Shown in pieces: positions 34,816 through 47,261 of a DNA stretch of 64,000 nucleotides (position 1 is its first letter; each line of letters begins with the position of its first letter). Source of the stretch: Impatiens glandulifera (lineage: Eukaryota; Streptophyta; Magnoliopsida; Ericales; Balsaminaceae); the NCBI RefSeq assembly GCF_907164915.1, contig NC_061867.1, forward strand, positions 31,803,751 to 31,867,750, written 5' to 3'. A program made the translations under genes and the position numbers. The notes beneath the pieces were generated by a model, which made no database searches, was not told the origin of the DNA, and was given only the letters and a program-made list of their open reading frames with translations.

Positions 34816-35473
34816 GTTGTATCGTCTTCTCTTATGTACTCCTTTCTGTTTCCAAACCGATCATTATATCGGTTTCTATCTTGTAACTTTTTCAATGAAT
34901 ATCTATTTCAAGTATAAATAACCGGGTCAAAGTAACAAACAGATTATACATCTAAGTAACCGGTTAATATTATCTCAGTCTCCTTTAAATGTCCGGTCAA
35001 GATTAGTGAAACCGCATCTTCGCGGCTATACACGGTTTCGAGAAGAACCGCTTAATTCAAAGTTGCAAAAATTCTGCTTATTCAAATAACCGGTTAAAAT
35101 TCGATAACCAAAAATTTTCCGGTCAAGGTCAAAACACCGCATCATCGCGGTTAACAAATTTGAGGAAAATTTCGCGCCCGGAAATTTCCCGCTCAAAACG
35201 CTCCCGCCCAAACTTCCCGCCTCTGATTTGGCACCCACAGTTTGCCGCCTCTTCGTTTGCCGCCGTTTTGATTACCGCCCACTGTTTGCCACATTTTGGC
35301 TTGGAGGGAAAAATCCCGCCAAAAGTTGATGGGACGGTTGGGCTGCCAGACCGCGCCTATAAAAGGAGACCTTGGTCATTTCATTTCACTCTTACGCGAA
35401 ACAGCTTTCTCTCTCTAGCTCTCAAACTCTCTAACTCCGGTTTTTCTCTTGATCTTTCAAACTATCTTATCAA
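34816..35473 (+). other. Spacer between genes B and C, element 2
   Basis: No ORF is supported. It has a run of GC-rich CCGCC motifs (about 35170-35330), then the TATA-like box of gene C at 35357-35366 and a CT-rich leader. Confidence 0.6.
35357..35366 (+). promoter_or_regulatory. TATA box of gene C (element 2)
   Basis: CTATAAAAGG, 108-117 nt before the gene C ATG and identical in sequence to the LTR TATA box (26675-26684), followed by a pyrimidine-rich leader typical of plant 5' UTRs. Confidence 0.6.
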
Positions 35474-38110
35474 ATGGGTCGTGATTCGGCACTTTTCAAA
35501 CACATCATCCAAGTAGATTTTGAGGAAATCAGAAGAAACGGTTCGGTTCCGGCAAAAGAAGTTCTTTCCCGGATCACCGAAGCCGGACTCGAGTACTTTT
35601 TAGGCGGTCCTTTTGTTCTCTACAGAGAAGCGGTTGAAGAATTTCTTCAACACCGCATCTCTCTCTGGAAACAAAATAACCGCAACCGTTGGCGGCAAGC
35701 AATTCGATATAACCGAAGAGTCGGTTGCGGAAATCCTACGTCTTCCAACAAATGGCTGCAATGCTTCGATGTGCCTAGATCCAAAGACATTCGAGGCGGC
35801 CTGCCAAATTCTCTCGGCAACCGGTGCTCCTGTAAAAGTATCCAGTAAGAAGTCTTCACTACGACCGGAATATATACTGCTCTGTGACATCTTCACTAAG
35901 TCGGTTCAAGCGAGAGGTGGAAATTCCGACAACCTCACCAAGGCTAAAATCGAAATGCTTATCGGTTTACTGGAAGGCGTACACGTTAACTGGGCGAAGG
36001 AGGTTTTCAACAACCTGAAAGACATGGTGAAACCGGATTCCACCCGGTCATGGGGATACACCATCCCTCTTGGAAAGATCATGCTCCACAATAACATCAA
36101 CACCGGTCCGGGTGTTGTTCTCTCATCGAGCAAGATAATAAAATCCAGACAATTCCTGGAGAAGAAGCAGCCGGCCCACGGTTCTACAGGTGGCCGAAGG
36201 AAGAAATCTACTGCCAAGACACCGGCTCCGGTAAAAGACAAGTCCGGAAGCAAGAAGGGTAAGGAACCGATAGTATTCACGGAACCGCCCTCGGAAACAC
36301 GAGATAAGGAAGAATCGGCCTCGACTTCTAACCGAACCGACTCGCAGAACACGGATGAAAATCCGTCTGATAAAGAAGAATGACCGAATGAAGAAGAACA
36401 ATCGGCTACAAGTCTTGACAATGCCGGTGCGACCGCAAGCTTTGAAAACACCGATACCGGTGCAGACGTCCGTGAGGAGGAAGAGACTCCCGTTGACAAC
36501 GACCGAAAGATAGCTGCGAATATCGTACAAAAAATGTTGGAGGAAATCGATCTGCGAGCTCAAGTGGCTGCCGCAGTATACCGGGAATGGTTCGAGTACC
36601 GATCTGACAAATTCTTCAAGCAGATGCTACCGGGCCTAACCGATGGACAAATTTTCAGAAGGCTGAAGGAGATAGAAGAAACCGTTATAAGACTCACACA
36701 CGCCGAGGATCCTAACGAAGCCATGGACCGACACGCGATAGTGAAACCGCATGCTCGGTTACAAAAGCTAACCGTACACATATGGAAGCTTACAGAAAGG
36801 TATGTTGCGGGAACACCGAAGGCTAAGCTACAACTCCTAGTGTTGGATATGCTCGAGGTCAAGAAAGGAGAACTCATTGACGAGATAGAGGAGATTGAAG
36901 CGGTGCGCAGACAACGAGGTACAGTGCACTCTCCGCGTCCTGAGACCGATGAAGGTCAAAATCGAGGTGAAACGCCTCCTCTAGAGGATCCGGTCATAAA
37001 CGAAACCGACGAAAGGACGGGGACTCCTTTCACCGGGCCACTTGAAACTGATCAACCTGGGGATTCCGAACCGGGCGTCACAGAAGAAAGGGTCAAGTCC
37101 CTTATTCAAGAGTTTGCCGACTCTAAGGTTCGACCATGGAAGAGGAAAATCAAGAAAGCCGCGCGCCAAACAATCTTGCTAGCCGAAAAAAAACGAAGGA
37201 TGATCTTGTGAAGGAAGAGGACCGGATCACGGAAATAGAAGTTAACTACCGTGACGACACGGTTCTGCGCAACGATTATCTTAAGCGAACCGAAAACTTG
37301 GAAGAAAAGACTTTCAAGATGGTGGATGACATGGCATAGTTTCAAGAGAAAACCGAGCAACGATTCACAAAGGTCGATGAGGACCTAGGGCGGTCAAGCA
37401 ATGAAGTCGGCTCGACACTTGACATGGTCACAGATCTGGAAAAGAAGAATGCAAGCCTTGAAGACCGCAACGACAAGCTTGAAGCCGATCTTAAGGCGGT
37501 CACCGAACAGGTGTCTGAGCTGTTAAATGCCAAGTTTAATGCTGATAAGGCGGTTGAAGAGGCAAATGCTCAAGCGGCTAAAGACCTTCAGGAAGCCTTG
37601 GATGATCAGAACCGGACAGAGAAGGAAGCACCGCGGTCATCTGATGCGACCTATGACGAACGCGTAAGGATATTAACGGCAAGTGATCCGGAATTCGCAA
37701 AAACCGTGGCCGCTAGAGAAGCCAAAGAGGCAGAGCGGTTAAACAATGAAAAACGAAGGCTCGCTAATTATGCCAAGGCTCACAAGAAGACCAAGGCGGC
37801 TTCTTCCTCTTCGGTTCCGGCAAAACGGAAAAGGAAAACATCATCAAGGAAGGTTCAAGTAACCGAGATGCTGGAGAGGATCACCGAGACGAATATCAAA
37901 ACTCCACCGAACCCGGCTTCCCAAACCGAGGATGAAATCGAAGAGAATCTCGAGTCACAATCTTCAAGACAACGACTTCTCAATACGGCTCCAATCAACA
38001 CGGTCGATCAACCGCAAGCTGGAGGTTCATCTTCAAGACCGGCTCAACCGGATGATGAGCAACCAACCGATGATATGATGAAAGACTTCCGGTTATCCGA
38101 TTCAGAATAG
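35474..38110 (+). pseudogene. Post-pol gene C: long nuclear-type protein with N-terminal module and coiled coil (broken)
   Basis: An ATG at 35474 opens the module (H-I-I-Q-V-D-F-E-E-I, A-G-L-E-Y-F-L, F-V-L-Y). One frameshift lies near 35650, after which it continues to V-N-W-A-K-E-V-F-N-N-L at about 35985. A Lys-rich, NLS-like linker follows (GGRRKKSTAK, SGSKKGKEP), then an acidic Ser/Glu tail. A TGA at 36381-36383 interrupts, but the frame stays open to 37211. A second shift is at an A8 run (37186-37193). Next come a TAG at 37337-37339, a long predicted coiled coil (37340-37620: T-D-L-E-K-K-N-A-S-L-E-D), an AKRKRKTSSRK basic cluster (about 37820) and an acidic end at 38110. Original length about 880 aa. 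The basic clusters suggest nuclear targeting (inference). Same architecture as the 3a pseudogene, but no RGG tail is seen. Confidence 0.8.
37186..37193 (+). other. A8 run at the gene C frame change
   Basis: The upstream frame reads GAA AAA AAA CGA, forming the heptamer A AAA AAA. A -1 slip continues into the downstream coiled-coil frame (ACG AAG GAT). Could be programmed slippage or a 1-base loss in a homopolymer. Confidence 0.5.
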
Positions 38111-38445
38111 GGGATTTCTTTTCTTAATCTATGTTTATTTCGGTGTCTATATATAATATTTTCCTTTTACGGCTACTTTTATATATATATAAAGTTATTT
38201 TTGAAACCGGCCTATACTTGCATTATTACATGATTTTGATAATTTTAAATAAAATAATCAAAAAGGGAGAAATTGATAAGATAAAAGATGATAATTTTCC
38301 AAAATTTTTCTCAAAATTTTTCCCAATTTTTCGAAAAATTCTCCCAAGTCAGTTTCAAAAATCCGGTCAAATAAAGAACCGGCCTACGTTTGCAATCTTA
38401 CATGAATTTGATAATTTTAAATAAAATAATCAAAAAGGGAGAAAT
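38111..38445 (+). other. 3' UTR of element 2 with a 172-bp duplication carrying the PPT
   Basis: Non-coding. The segment from AACCGGCCTA through GATAATTTTAAATAAAATAA to AAAAAGGGAGAAATTG occurs twice, offset 172 bp (PPT cores at 38261 and 38433). Only the second copy abuts the LTR; the first is followed by TGATAAGATAAAAGA, resembling the LTR start TGTTAGATAAAATTA. Confidence 0.8.
38432..38445 (+). other. Polypurine tract of element 2
   Basis: AAAAAGGGAGAAAT immediately before the 3' LTR; primer for plus-strand DNA synthesis. Confidence 0.8.
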
Positions 38446-38986
38446 TGTTAGATAAAATTAGACCGGTTAATAGAACTTAACACAAATAAACCTTCCATAC
38501 AGGAACAAAGAACCGGACCGGTCAAAGAACTCACCCGGTTAAGAAACTCAACCGGTCAAGCAATCAAACCGACCAGAAACATAACCGCACAAAGGAAGAC
38601 AGGATCGGTCAAAAACTGAAGGCTGGAAACACCAGATAGTCGGTCATTAACCGACCAGAAGCCAAGGCAAATAACCGGAAGCCATCTGCTTAAAGACAAA
38701 TAACCGACCAACACAAGAAGATACTTCGGGTATCTGTTGAGAATGATACCAAAGGAACAGACTGAACATTTCCATATTCATACAAGTCTGAGGACAGTCT
38801 GCAGGCTGCAGAAAATCGTACTGAAACAAACCTCTTCCGCGCTTGAACCTGGTTCAAGGGTTTGTGACAGTTTGTGTAGTATTGAAACCACGGTGTTAAT
38901 CTCTAACCGGATTAATCACCACCCTTTGAGTGAGACGCGCTGACCGGCCCAACCCCGGTCCTCCAGCCGCGACCTAGCTCCTAACA
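38446..38986 (+). repeat. 3' LTR of element 2 (541 bp, internal deletion of about 687 bp)
   Basis: Begins TGTTAGATAAAATTAGACCG and ends CTAGCTCCTAACA, matching both ends of the 5' LTR. At about 38819 it jumps from the base matching 26443 to that matching about 27132, losing the TATA box and most of R. Confidence 0.93.
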
Positions 38987-38991
38987 CGTAC
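38987..38991. repeat. Target-site duplication, right (CGTAC)
   Basis: CGTAC, identical to 26065-26069; removing the element restores a normal satellite monomer (ATAAACGTAC joined to CATTTAAAC). Confidence 0.92.
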
Positions 38992-41801
38992 CATTTAAAC
39001 AAAAAACACGTTAATTTCAAACATTTTTAATTAATTTTTAATATTTTTACGAAAGAACACAAAACAAAAGCGTATAAACGTATGATTTAAACAAAAAACA
39101 CGTTAATTTCGAACATTTTTAATTAATTTTTGATGTTTTTACGAAAGAACACAAAACAAAACCGTATAAACGTACGATTTAAACAAAAAAACACGTTAAT
39201 TTCGAACATTTTTTTATTAATGTTTTATGTTTTGACGAAAAAAACAAAAAATAAAAACGTATAAATGTACGATTTAAAACAAAACACGTAAATTTCAAAC
39301 ACTATTAATTGATTTTTGATGTTTTTACGAAAAAACACAAAACAAATGCGTATAAACGTACGATTTAAACAACAATCAAGTTAATTTTAAACATTTTTAA
39401 TTGATTTTTTATGTTTTTACGAAAAAAACACAAAATAAAAACGTAAAAACATACAATTTAAAACAAAACACGTTAATTTCGAACATTTTTAGTTGATTTT
39501 TGATGTTTTTACGAAAGAACACAAAACAAAAGCATATAAACGTACAATTTAAACAAAAAACACGTTAATTTCGAACATTTTTAATTTATTTTTTATATTT
39601 TACGAAAAAACACAAAACAAAAGCATATAAACGTACGATTTAAAAAAAATCACGTTAATTTCAAATATCTTAATTGTTTTTTATGTTTTTAAGAAAGAAC
39701 ATAAAACAAAAGCGTATAGACGTACGATTTAAACAAAAAACACGTTAATTTCGAACATTTTTAATTGATTTTTGATGTTTTTACAAAAAAAACGCATAAT
39801 AAAAACGTGAAAACGTACAATTTAAAACAAAACACGTTAATTTCGAACATTATTAATTAATTTTTGATGTTTTTATGAAAGAACACAAAAAAACGTATAA
39901 ACGTTCAATTTAATCAAAAAAACGGATTAATTTTAAACATTTTAATTGTTTTTACGAAATAAACACAAAAAAAACATGAAAACGTACAATTTAAAACAAA
40001 AATCACGTTTAATTCGAACATTTTTAATTGATTTTTGATGTTTTTACGAAAAAAACACAAAATAAAAAAGTGAAAACGTACAATTTAAAATAAAACACGT
40101 TAATTTCAAACATTTAAAATTGTTTTTTATGTTTTTATGAAAGAAAACAAAACAAAAGAGTATAAACGTACGATTTAAACAAAAACACGTTAATTTCGAA
40201 CATTTATAATTGATTTTTGATGTTTTTACGAAAAAGAACAAAATAAAAACGTGAAACATACAATTTAAAACAAAACACTTTAATTCGAACATTTTAAATT
40301 GATTTTTGATGTTTTTAAGAACACAAAACAAAAGCGTATAAATGTACGATTTAAACAAAAAACACGGTAATTTCGAACATTTTTAATTGATTTTTATTTT
40401 TTACGAAAAAAACACAAAATAAAAACATGAAAACGTACAATTTAAAACAAAGCACGTTAATTTCGAACATTTTTAATTGATTTTTAATTTTTTTACAAAA
40501 CAAAACAAAGGATTAAAACGTTACATATAATTTAAAATAACACACGTTAATTCGAACATTTTTAATTGATTTTTTATATTTTTTTCGAAATAACACAAAA
40601 CAAAAGCGTATAAACGTACGAATTAAACAAAAAACACGTTAATTTCGAACATTTTTAATTGATTTTTTATATTTTACGAAAAAACACAAAACAAAAACGT
40701 GAAAACGTACAATTTAAAATAAAACACGTTAATTACGAACATTTTTAATTGATTTTTTATGTTTTAACTAAAGAACACAAAACAAAACCGTAAGAACGTA
40801 TGAATTAAACAAAAATCACTTTAATTTCGAACATTTTCAATTGATTTTTTTATGTTTTTACGAAAGAACACAAAACAAAAGAGTATAAACGTACGAATTA
40901 AACAAAAAAACACGTTAATTTCGAACATTTTTAATTGATTTTTTATGTTTTACGAAAGAACACAAAACAAAAGCATATAAACGTACGATTTAAACAAAGG
41001 TCACGTTAATTTTTAACATCTTAATTTTTTTTATGTTTTTACGAAAGAACACAAAACAAAAGCGTATAGACATACGATTTAAACAAAAAACACGTTAATT
41101 TCGAACATTTTTAATTGATTTTTGATTATTTTACAAAAAAAACACATAATTAAAACGTGACATATAATTTTAAATAAAACACGTTAATTTCGAACATTTT
41201 TAATTGATTTTTTTATGTTTTTTACGAAATAACACAACAAAAGCGTATAAACGTATGATTGAAACAAAAATCACATTAATTTCAAACATTTTTAATTGAA
41301 TTTGATGTTTTTACAAAAAAAAACACAAAATTAAAACGTGAAAACGTACAATTTAAAACAAAACACGTTAATTTCGAACATTTTTAATTGATTTTTATGT
41401 TTTAACGAAAGAACATAAAACAAAAGCATATAAACGTAAGAATTAAACAAAAATCATGTTAATTTCGAACATTTTTAATTGATTTTTTATGTTTTTACGA
41501 AAAAACACAAAATAAAAGCGTATAAACGTACGAATTAAACAAAAAACATGATAATTTCGAACATTTTTAATTGATTTTTGATGTTTTTACGAAAAAAAAA
41601 ATACAAAATAAAAACATGAAAATATAGAATTTAAAACAAAACACGTTAATTTCGAACATTTTTAATTGATTTTTTATGTTTTTATGAATAACACAAAACA
41701 AAAGCGTGTAAACGTACTAATTAAACAATAATCACATTAATTTCGAACATTTTTAATTAATTTTTTATGTTTTTATGAAAGAACACAAAACACAAGCATT
41801 T

Positions 41802-41846
41802 AAACCCTAAACCCGAAACCCGAAACCCTAACCTTAAACCCTAAAC
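41802..41846. repeat. Telomere-like block 2
   Basis: CCCTAAA with CCCGAAA and CCTTAAA variants, between AAGCATT and CAAAAAAACATGTTAATTATG. Confidence 0.88.
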
Positions 41847-43805
41847 AAAAAAACATGTTAATTATGAACATTTTTTATTAATGTTTTTTGTTTTGACAAA
41901 AAACAAAAAATAAAAACATATAAACCTACGATTTAAAACAAAACACGTAAATTTTAAACATTTTTAATTAATTTTGGATGATTCTACGAAAAAACACAAA
42001 ACAAAAACATATAAACGTACGATTTAAACAAAAAACACGTTAATTTCGAATATTTTTAATTGATTTTTGATGTTTTTTTCAAAAAAAAAACATAATAAAA
42101 ACGTGAAAACGTACTATTTAAAATCAAATACGTTAATTTCGAACACTTAGAATTGATTTTTGATGTTTTTACGAAAGAACACAAAACAATAAAGTATAAA
42201 CGTTAATTTCGAATATGTTTATCTGATTTTTGATGTTTTTTTCTAAAAAACACACAAAAAAACGTAAAAACGTACAATTTAAAACAAAACACGTTAATTT
42301 CGAACATGTTTAGTTGATTTTTTATGTTTTTACGAAAGAACACAAAACAAAAGCGTATAAACGTACGAATTAAACAAAAAATACGTTAATTTCGAACATT
42401 TTTAATTGATTTTTTTTATAATTTACGAAAAAACACAAAACAAAAACATATAAACGTACGATTTAAACAAAAATCACGTTAATTTCAAATATCTTAATTG
42501 TTTTTTATGTTTTTAAGAAAGAACATAAAACAAAAGCGTATAGACGTACGATTTAAACAAAAAATACGTTAATTTCAAATATTTTTAATTGATTTTTGAT
42601 ATTTTTACAAAAAAAACGTGGAATAAAAATGTGAAAACCTACCATTTAAAACAAAACACGTTAATTTCGAACATTTTTAATTCATTTTTAATATTTTTAT
42701 GAAAGAACACAGAACAAAAGCATATAAACGTACAATTTAAACAAAAATCACGTTAATTTCAAACATTTTTAAATGATTTTTGATGTTTTATGAAAGAACA
42801 CAAAAAAACCTATAAACGTTCAATTTAAACAAAAAAACGGATTAATTTTAAACATTTTAATTGTTTTTACGAAATAAACACAAAATAAAAACGTGAAAAT
42901 GTACAATTTAAAACAAAACACGTTAAATTCGAACATTTTTAATTGATTTTTGATATTTTTACGAAAAAAACACAAGATAAAAAGGTAAAAACGTACAATT
43001 TAAAATAAAACACGTTAATTTCAAACATTTAAAATTGTTTTTTATGTTTTTATGAAAGAACACAAAACAAATGAGTATAAACGTATGATTTAAACAAAAA
43101 CACGTTAATTTCGAACATTTATAATTAATTTTTGATGTTTTTTACGAAAAAGAACAAAATAAAACGTGAAAACGTACAATTTAAAACAAAACACGTTAAT
43201 TTCGAACATTTTTAATTGATTTTTGATGTTTTTAGGAACACAAAATAAAAGCGTATAAATGTAAGATTTAAAAAAAAACACGGTAATTTCGAACATTTTT
43301 AATTGATTTTTGTTTTTTACGAAAAAAACACAAAATAAAAACATGAAAACGTACAATTTAAAACAAAGCACGTTAATTTCGAAATTTTTTAATTTATTTT
43401 TGATTTTTTTTTTACAAAAAAAACACATGACAAAAATGTGACATATAATTTAAAATAAAACACGTTAATTTCGAACGTTTTTAATTGATTTTTTTATGTT
43501 TTTTTCAAATAACACAAAACAAAAGCGTATAAACGTACGATTGAAACAAAAATCATGTTAATTTCGAACATTTTTAATTGATTTTTGATTTTTACGAAAA
43601 AAACAAAAAACAAAAACGTGAAAACGTACAATTTAAAACAAAACACATTAATTTCGAACATTTTTAATTGATTTTTTATGTTTTAACGAAAGAACACAAA
43701 ACAAAACCGTATAAACGTATGAATTAAACAAAAATCACGTTAATTTCGAACATTTTCAATTGATTTTTTTTTGTTTTTATGAAACAACACAAAACAAAAA
43801 CATTT

Positions 43806-43844
43806 AAACCCTAAACCCTAAACCCTAAACCATAAACCTTAAAC
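43806..43844. repeat. Telomere-like block 3
   Basis: Three CCCTAAA units, then CCATAAA and CCTTAAA; flanks as for the other blocks. Confidence 0.88.
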
Positions 43845-46800
43845 AAAAAAACACGTTAATTATGAACATTTTCTATTAATGTTTTATGTTTTGACAAAAA
43901 ATAAAAAATAAAAACGTGAAAACGTACAATTTAAAAACAAAACACGTTAATTTCGAATATTTTTAATTGATTTTTAATGTTTTTTCAATAAAAACACATA
44001 ATAAAAATGTGAAAATGTCCATTTTAAAACAAAACACATTAATTTCGAACATTTTTAATTGAAATTTTTTTGTTTTCACGAAAAAAACAAAAAAATAAAC
44101 GTATAAACGTACAATTTAAACAAAAAACATAAATTTCGAACATTTTTAATTGATTTTTGATGTTTTTTCAGTAAAAACACATAATAAAAATGTGAAAATG
44201 TACATTTTAAAACAAAACACGTTAATTTCGAACATTATTAATTGATTCTTTTTTGTTTTTACGAAAAAAAACAAAAAAAATAAACGTATAAACAACGATT
44301 TAAACAAAAAACGTAAATTTCGAACATTGTTAATTGAATTTTGATGTTTTAAAAACACAAAATAAAAATGTAAAAACGTACAATTTAAAACAATACACGT
44401 TAATTTCGAATATTTTTAGTTGATTTATGATGTTTTATTAAAGAACACAAAATAAAAGCGTATAAACGTACCATTTACACAAAAACACAAAACATAAACA
44501 TATAAACGTACGATTTAAACAAAAAACGTAAATTTTGAACATTTTTAATTGAATTTTGATGTTTTAAAAAAAAAATACCCAAAAAAACGTAAAAACGTAC
44601 AATTTAAAACAAAACACGTTAATTTCAAACATTTTTAATTGATTTTTGATGTTTTTACGAAAAAACACAAAACAAAAGCATTTAAACGTACGATTTAAAC
44701 AAAAAAAACACGTTAATTTCGAATATTTTTGATAAACTTTTTATGTTTTGACGAAAAAAACAAAAAATAAAAACGTATAAATGTACGATTTAAAACAAAA
44801 CACATAAATTTCAAACACTTTTAATTGATTTTTGATGTTTTAACGAAAAAACACAAAACAAAAGCATATAAACGTACGATTTAAATAAAAAATATGTTAA
44901 TTTTGAACATTTTTAATTGATTTTTTATGTTTTTACGAAAAAAAACACTGCATAAAAACGTAAAAACTTAAAATTTAAAACAAAAGACTTTAATTTCGAA
45001 CATTTAGAATTGATTTTTGATGTTTTTACGAAAGAACACAAAACAATAGCGTATAAACGTACAATTTAAACAAAAAAACACGTTAATTTCAAATATTTTT
45101 AATTGATTTTTGATGTTTTTTTTCAAAAAAAACACATAATAAAAACGTGAAAACGTACAATTTAAAACAAAACACGTTAGTTTCGAACATGTTTAGTTGA
45201 TTTTTTATATTTTTACGAAAGAACACAAAACAAAAGCGTATAAACGTACAATTGAAACAAAAATCACGTTAATTTCAAACATTATTAATTGATTTTTGAT
45301 GTTTTAATGAAAGAACACAAAAAACGTATAAACATTCAATTCAAACAAAAAATGGATTAATTTTAAACATTTTAATTGTTTTTACGAAATAAACACAAAA
45401 AAACGTGAAAACGTACAATTTAAAATAAAAATCACGTTAAATTCAAACATTTTTAATTGATTTTTAATGTTTTTACGAAAAAAACACAAAATAAAAAAGT
45501 GAAAACGTACAATTTAAAATAAAACACGTTAATTTCAAACATTTAAAATTGTTTTTTATGTTTTTATGAAAGAACACAAAACAAAAGAGTATAAACGTAC
45601 GATTTTTGATGTTTTTACGAAAAAGAACAAAATAAAAACGTGAAAACGTACAATTTAAAACAAAACACGTTAATTTCGAACATTTTTAATTGATTTTTGA
45701 TGTTTTTAAGAACACAAAACAAAAGCATATAAATGTACGATTTAAACAAAAAACACGGTAATTTCGAACATTTTTAATTGATTTTTGTTTTTTACGAAAA
45801 AAAAAACAAAATAAAAACATGAAAACGTACAATTTAAAACAAAGCACGTTAATTTCGAACATTTTTAATTGATTTTTGATTTTTTTACAAAAAAACACAG
45901 GATAAAACGTGACATATAATTTAAAATAAAACACGTTAATTTCGAACATTTTTAATTGATTTTTTATGTTTTTTTCGAAATAACACAAAACAAAAGCGTA
46001 TAAACGTACGATTGAAACAAAAATCACGTTTATTTCGAACATTTTTAATTGATTTTTTATTTTTACGAAAAAAACACGAAATAAAAACGTGAAAAACGTA
46101 TAATTTAAAATAAAACACGTTAATTTCGAACATTTTTAATTGATTTTTGATGTTTTTACGAAAGAACACAAAACAAAACCATATAAACGTACGATTTAAA
46201 CAAAAAACACGTTAATTTCGAACATTTTTAATTGATTTTTTATGTTTTTACGAAAGAACACAAAACAAAACCATATAAACGTACGATTTAAACAAAAAAC
46301 ACGTTAATTTCGAACATTTTTAATTGATTTTTGATATTTTTACGAAAGAACACAAAACAAAAGCATATAAACGTACGATTTAATCAAAAGTCACGTTAAT
46401 TTTCAACATCTTAATTTTTTTTTTTATTAAAGAACACACAAACAAAAGCGTATAGACGTACGATTTAAACAAAAAACAAGTTAATTTCGAACATTTTTAA
46501 TTGATTTTTGATTTTTTTACAAATAAAAACACATAATTAAAACGTGACATATAATTTTAAATAAAACACGTTAATTTCGAACATTTTTAATTCATTTTTA
46601 ATATTTTTATGAAAGAACACAAAACAAAAGCGTATAAACGTACAATTTAAACAAAAATCACGTTAATTTCAAACATTTTTAATTGATTTTTGATGTTTTT
46701 ACGAAACAAAACACAAAATAAAAATGTGAAAACGTACAATTTAAAACAAAACACGTTAATTTCGAACATTTTTAATTAATTTTTGATGTTTTAACGAAAG

Positions 46801-47187
46801 AACACAAAACAAAAGCATATAAACGTAAGAATTAAACAAAAATCATGTTAATTTCGAACATTTTTAATTGATTTTTTATGTTTTTACGAAACAACACAAT
46901 AAAAGCGTATAAACGTACGAATTAAACAAAAAACATGATAATTTCGAACATTTTTAATTAATTTTTGATGTTTTTTACGAAAAAAACACAAAATAAAAAC
47001 ATGAAAATATGGAATTTAAAACAAAACACGTTAATTTCAAACATTTTTAATTGATTTTTTATGTTTTTAATAATAACACAAAACAAAAGCGTGTAAACGT
47101 ACTAATTAAAAAAAAATCACATTAATTTCGAACATTTTTAATTAATTTTTTATGTTTTTATGAAAGAACAACAAAACACAAGCATTT

Positions 47188-47261
47188 AAACCCGAAACCT
47201 TAAACTATAAACCCTAAACCCGAAACCTGAAACCCGAAACCCTAAACCTTAAACCCTAAAC
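47188..47261. repeat. Telomere-like block 4
   Basis: Ten heptamers mixing CCCTAAA, CCCGAAA, CCTGAAA and CCTTAAA. The order of variants is almost identical in blocks 5 and 6. Confidence 0.9.

Larger units (their letters stand above)
26070..38986 (+). mobile_element. Ty1/copia retrotransposon, element 2 (12.9 kb, complete, decayed, with three post-pol genes)
   Basis: Bounded by TG...CA LTRs and a perfect CGTAC target duplication inside a satellite monomer. Order: 5' LTR (1228 bp), PBS, gag, pol, gene A, gene B, gene C, doubled PPT, 3' LTR (541 bp, internally deleted). About 6 kb lies between pol and the 3' LTR. The two LTRs differ at 17 positions by eye over the 541 bp they share (about 3%), so the insertion is not very recent. 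Every ORF is broken, while element 1 keeps gag and gene A intact. Confidence 0.96.

Noticed and set aside
35160..35516. Plus-strand ORF overlapping the gene C promoter
   Set aside because: It covers the TATA box and leader, has no relative in other copies, and is in a different frame from gene C.
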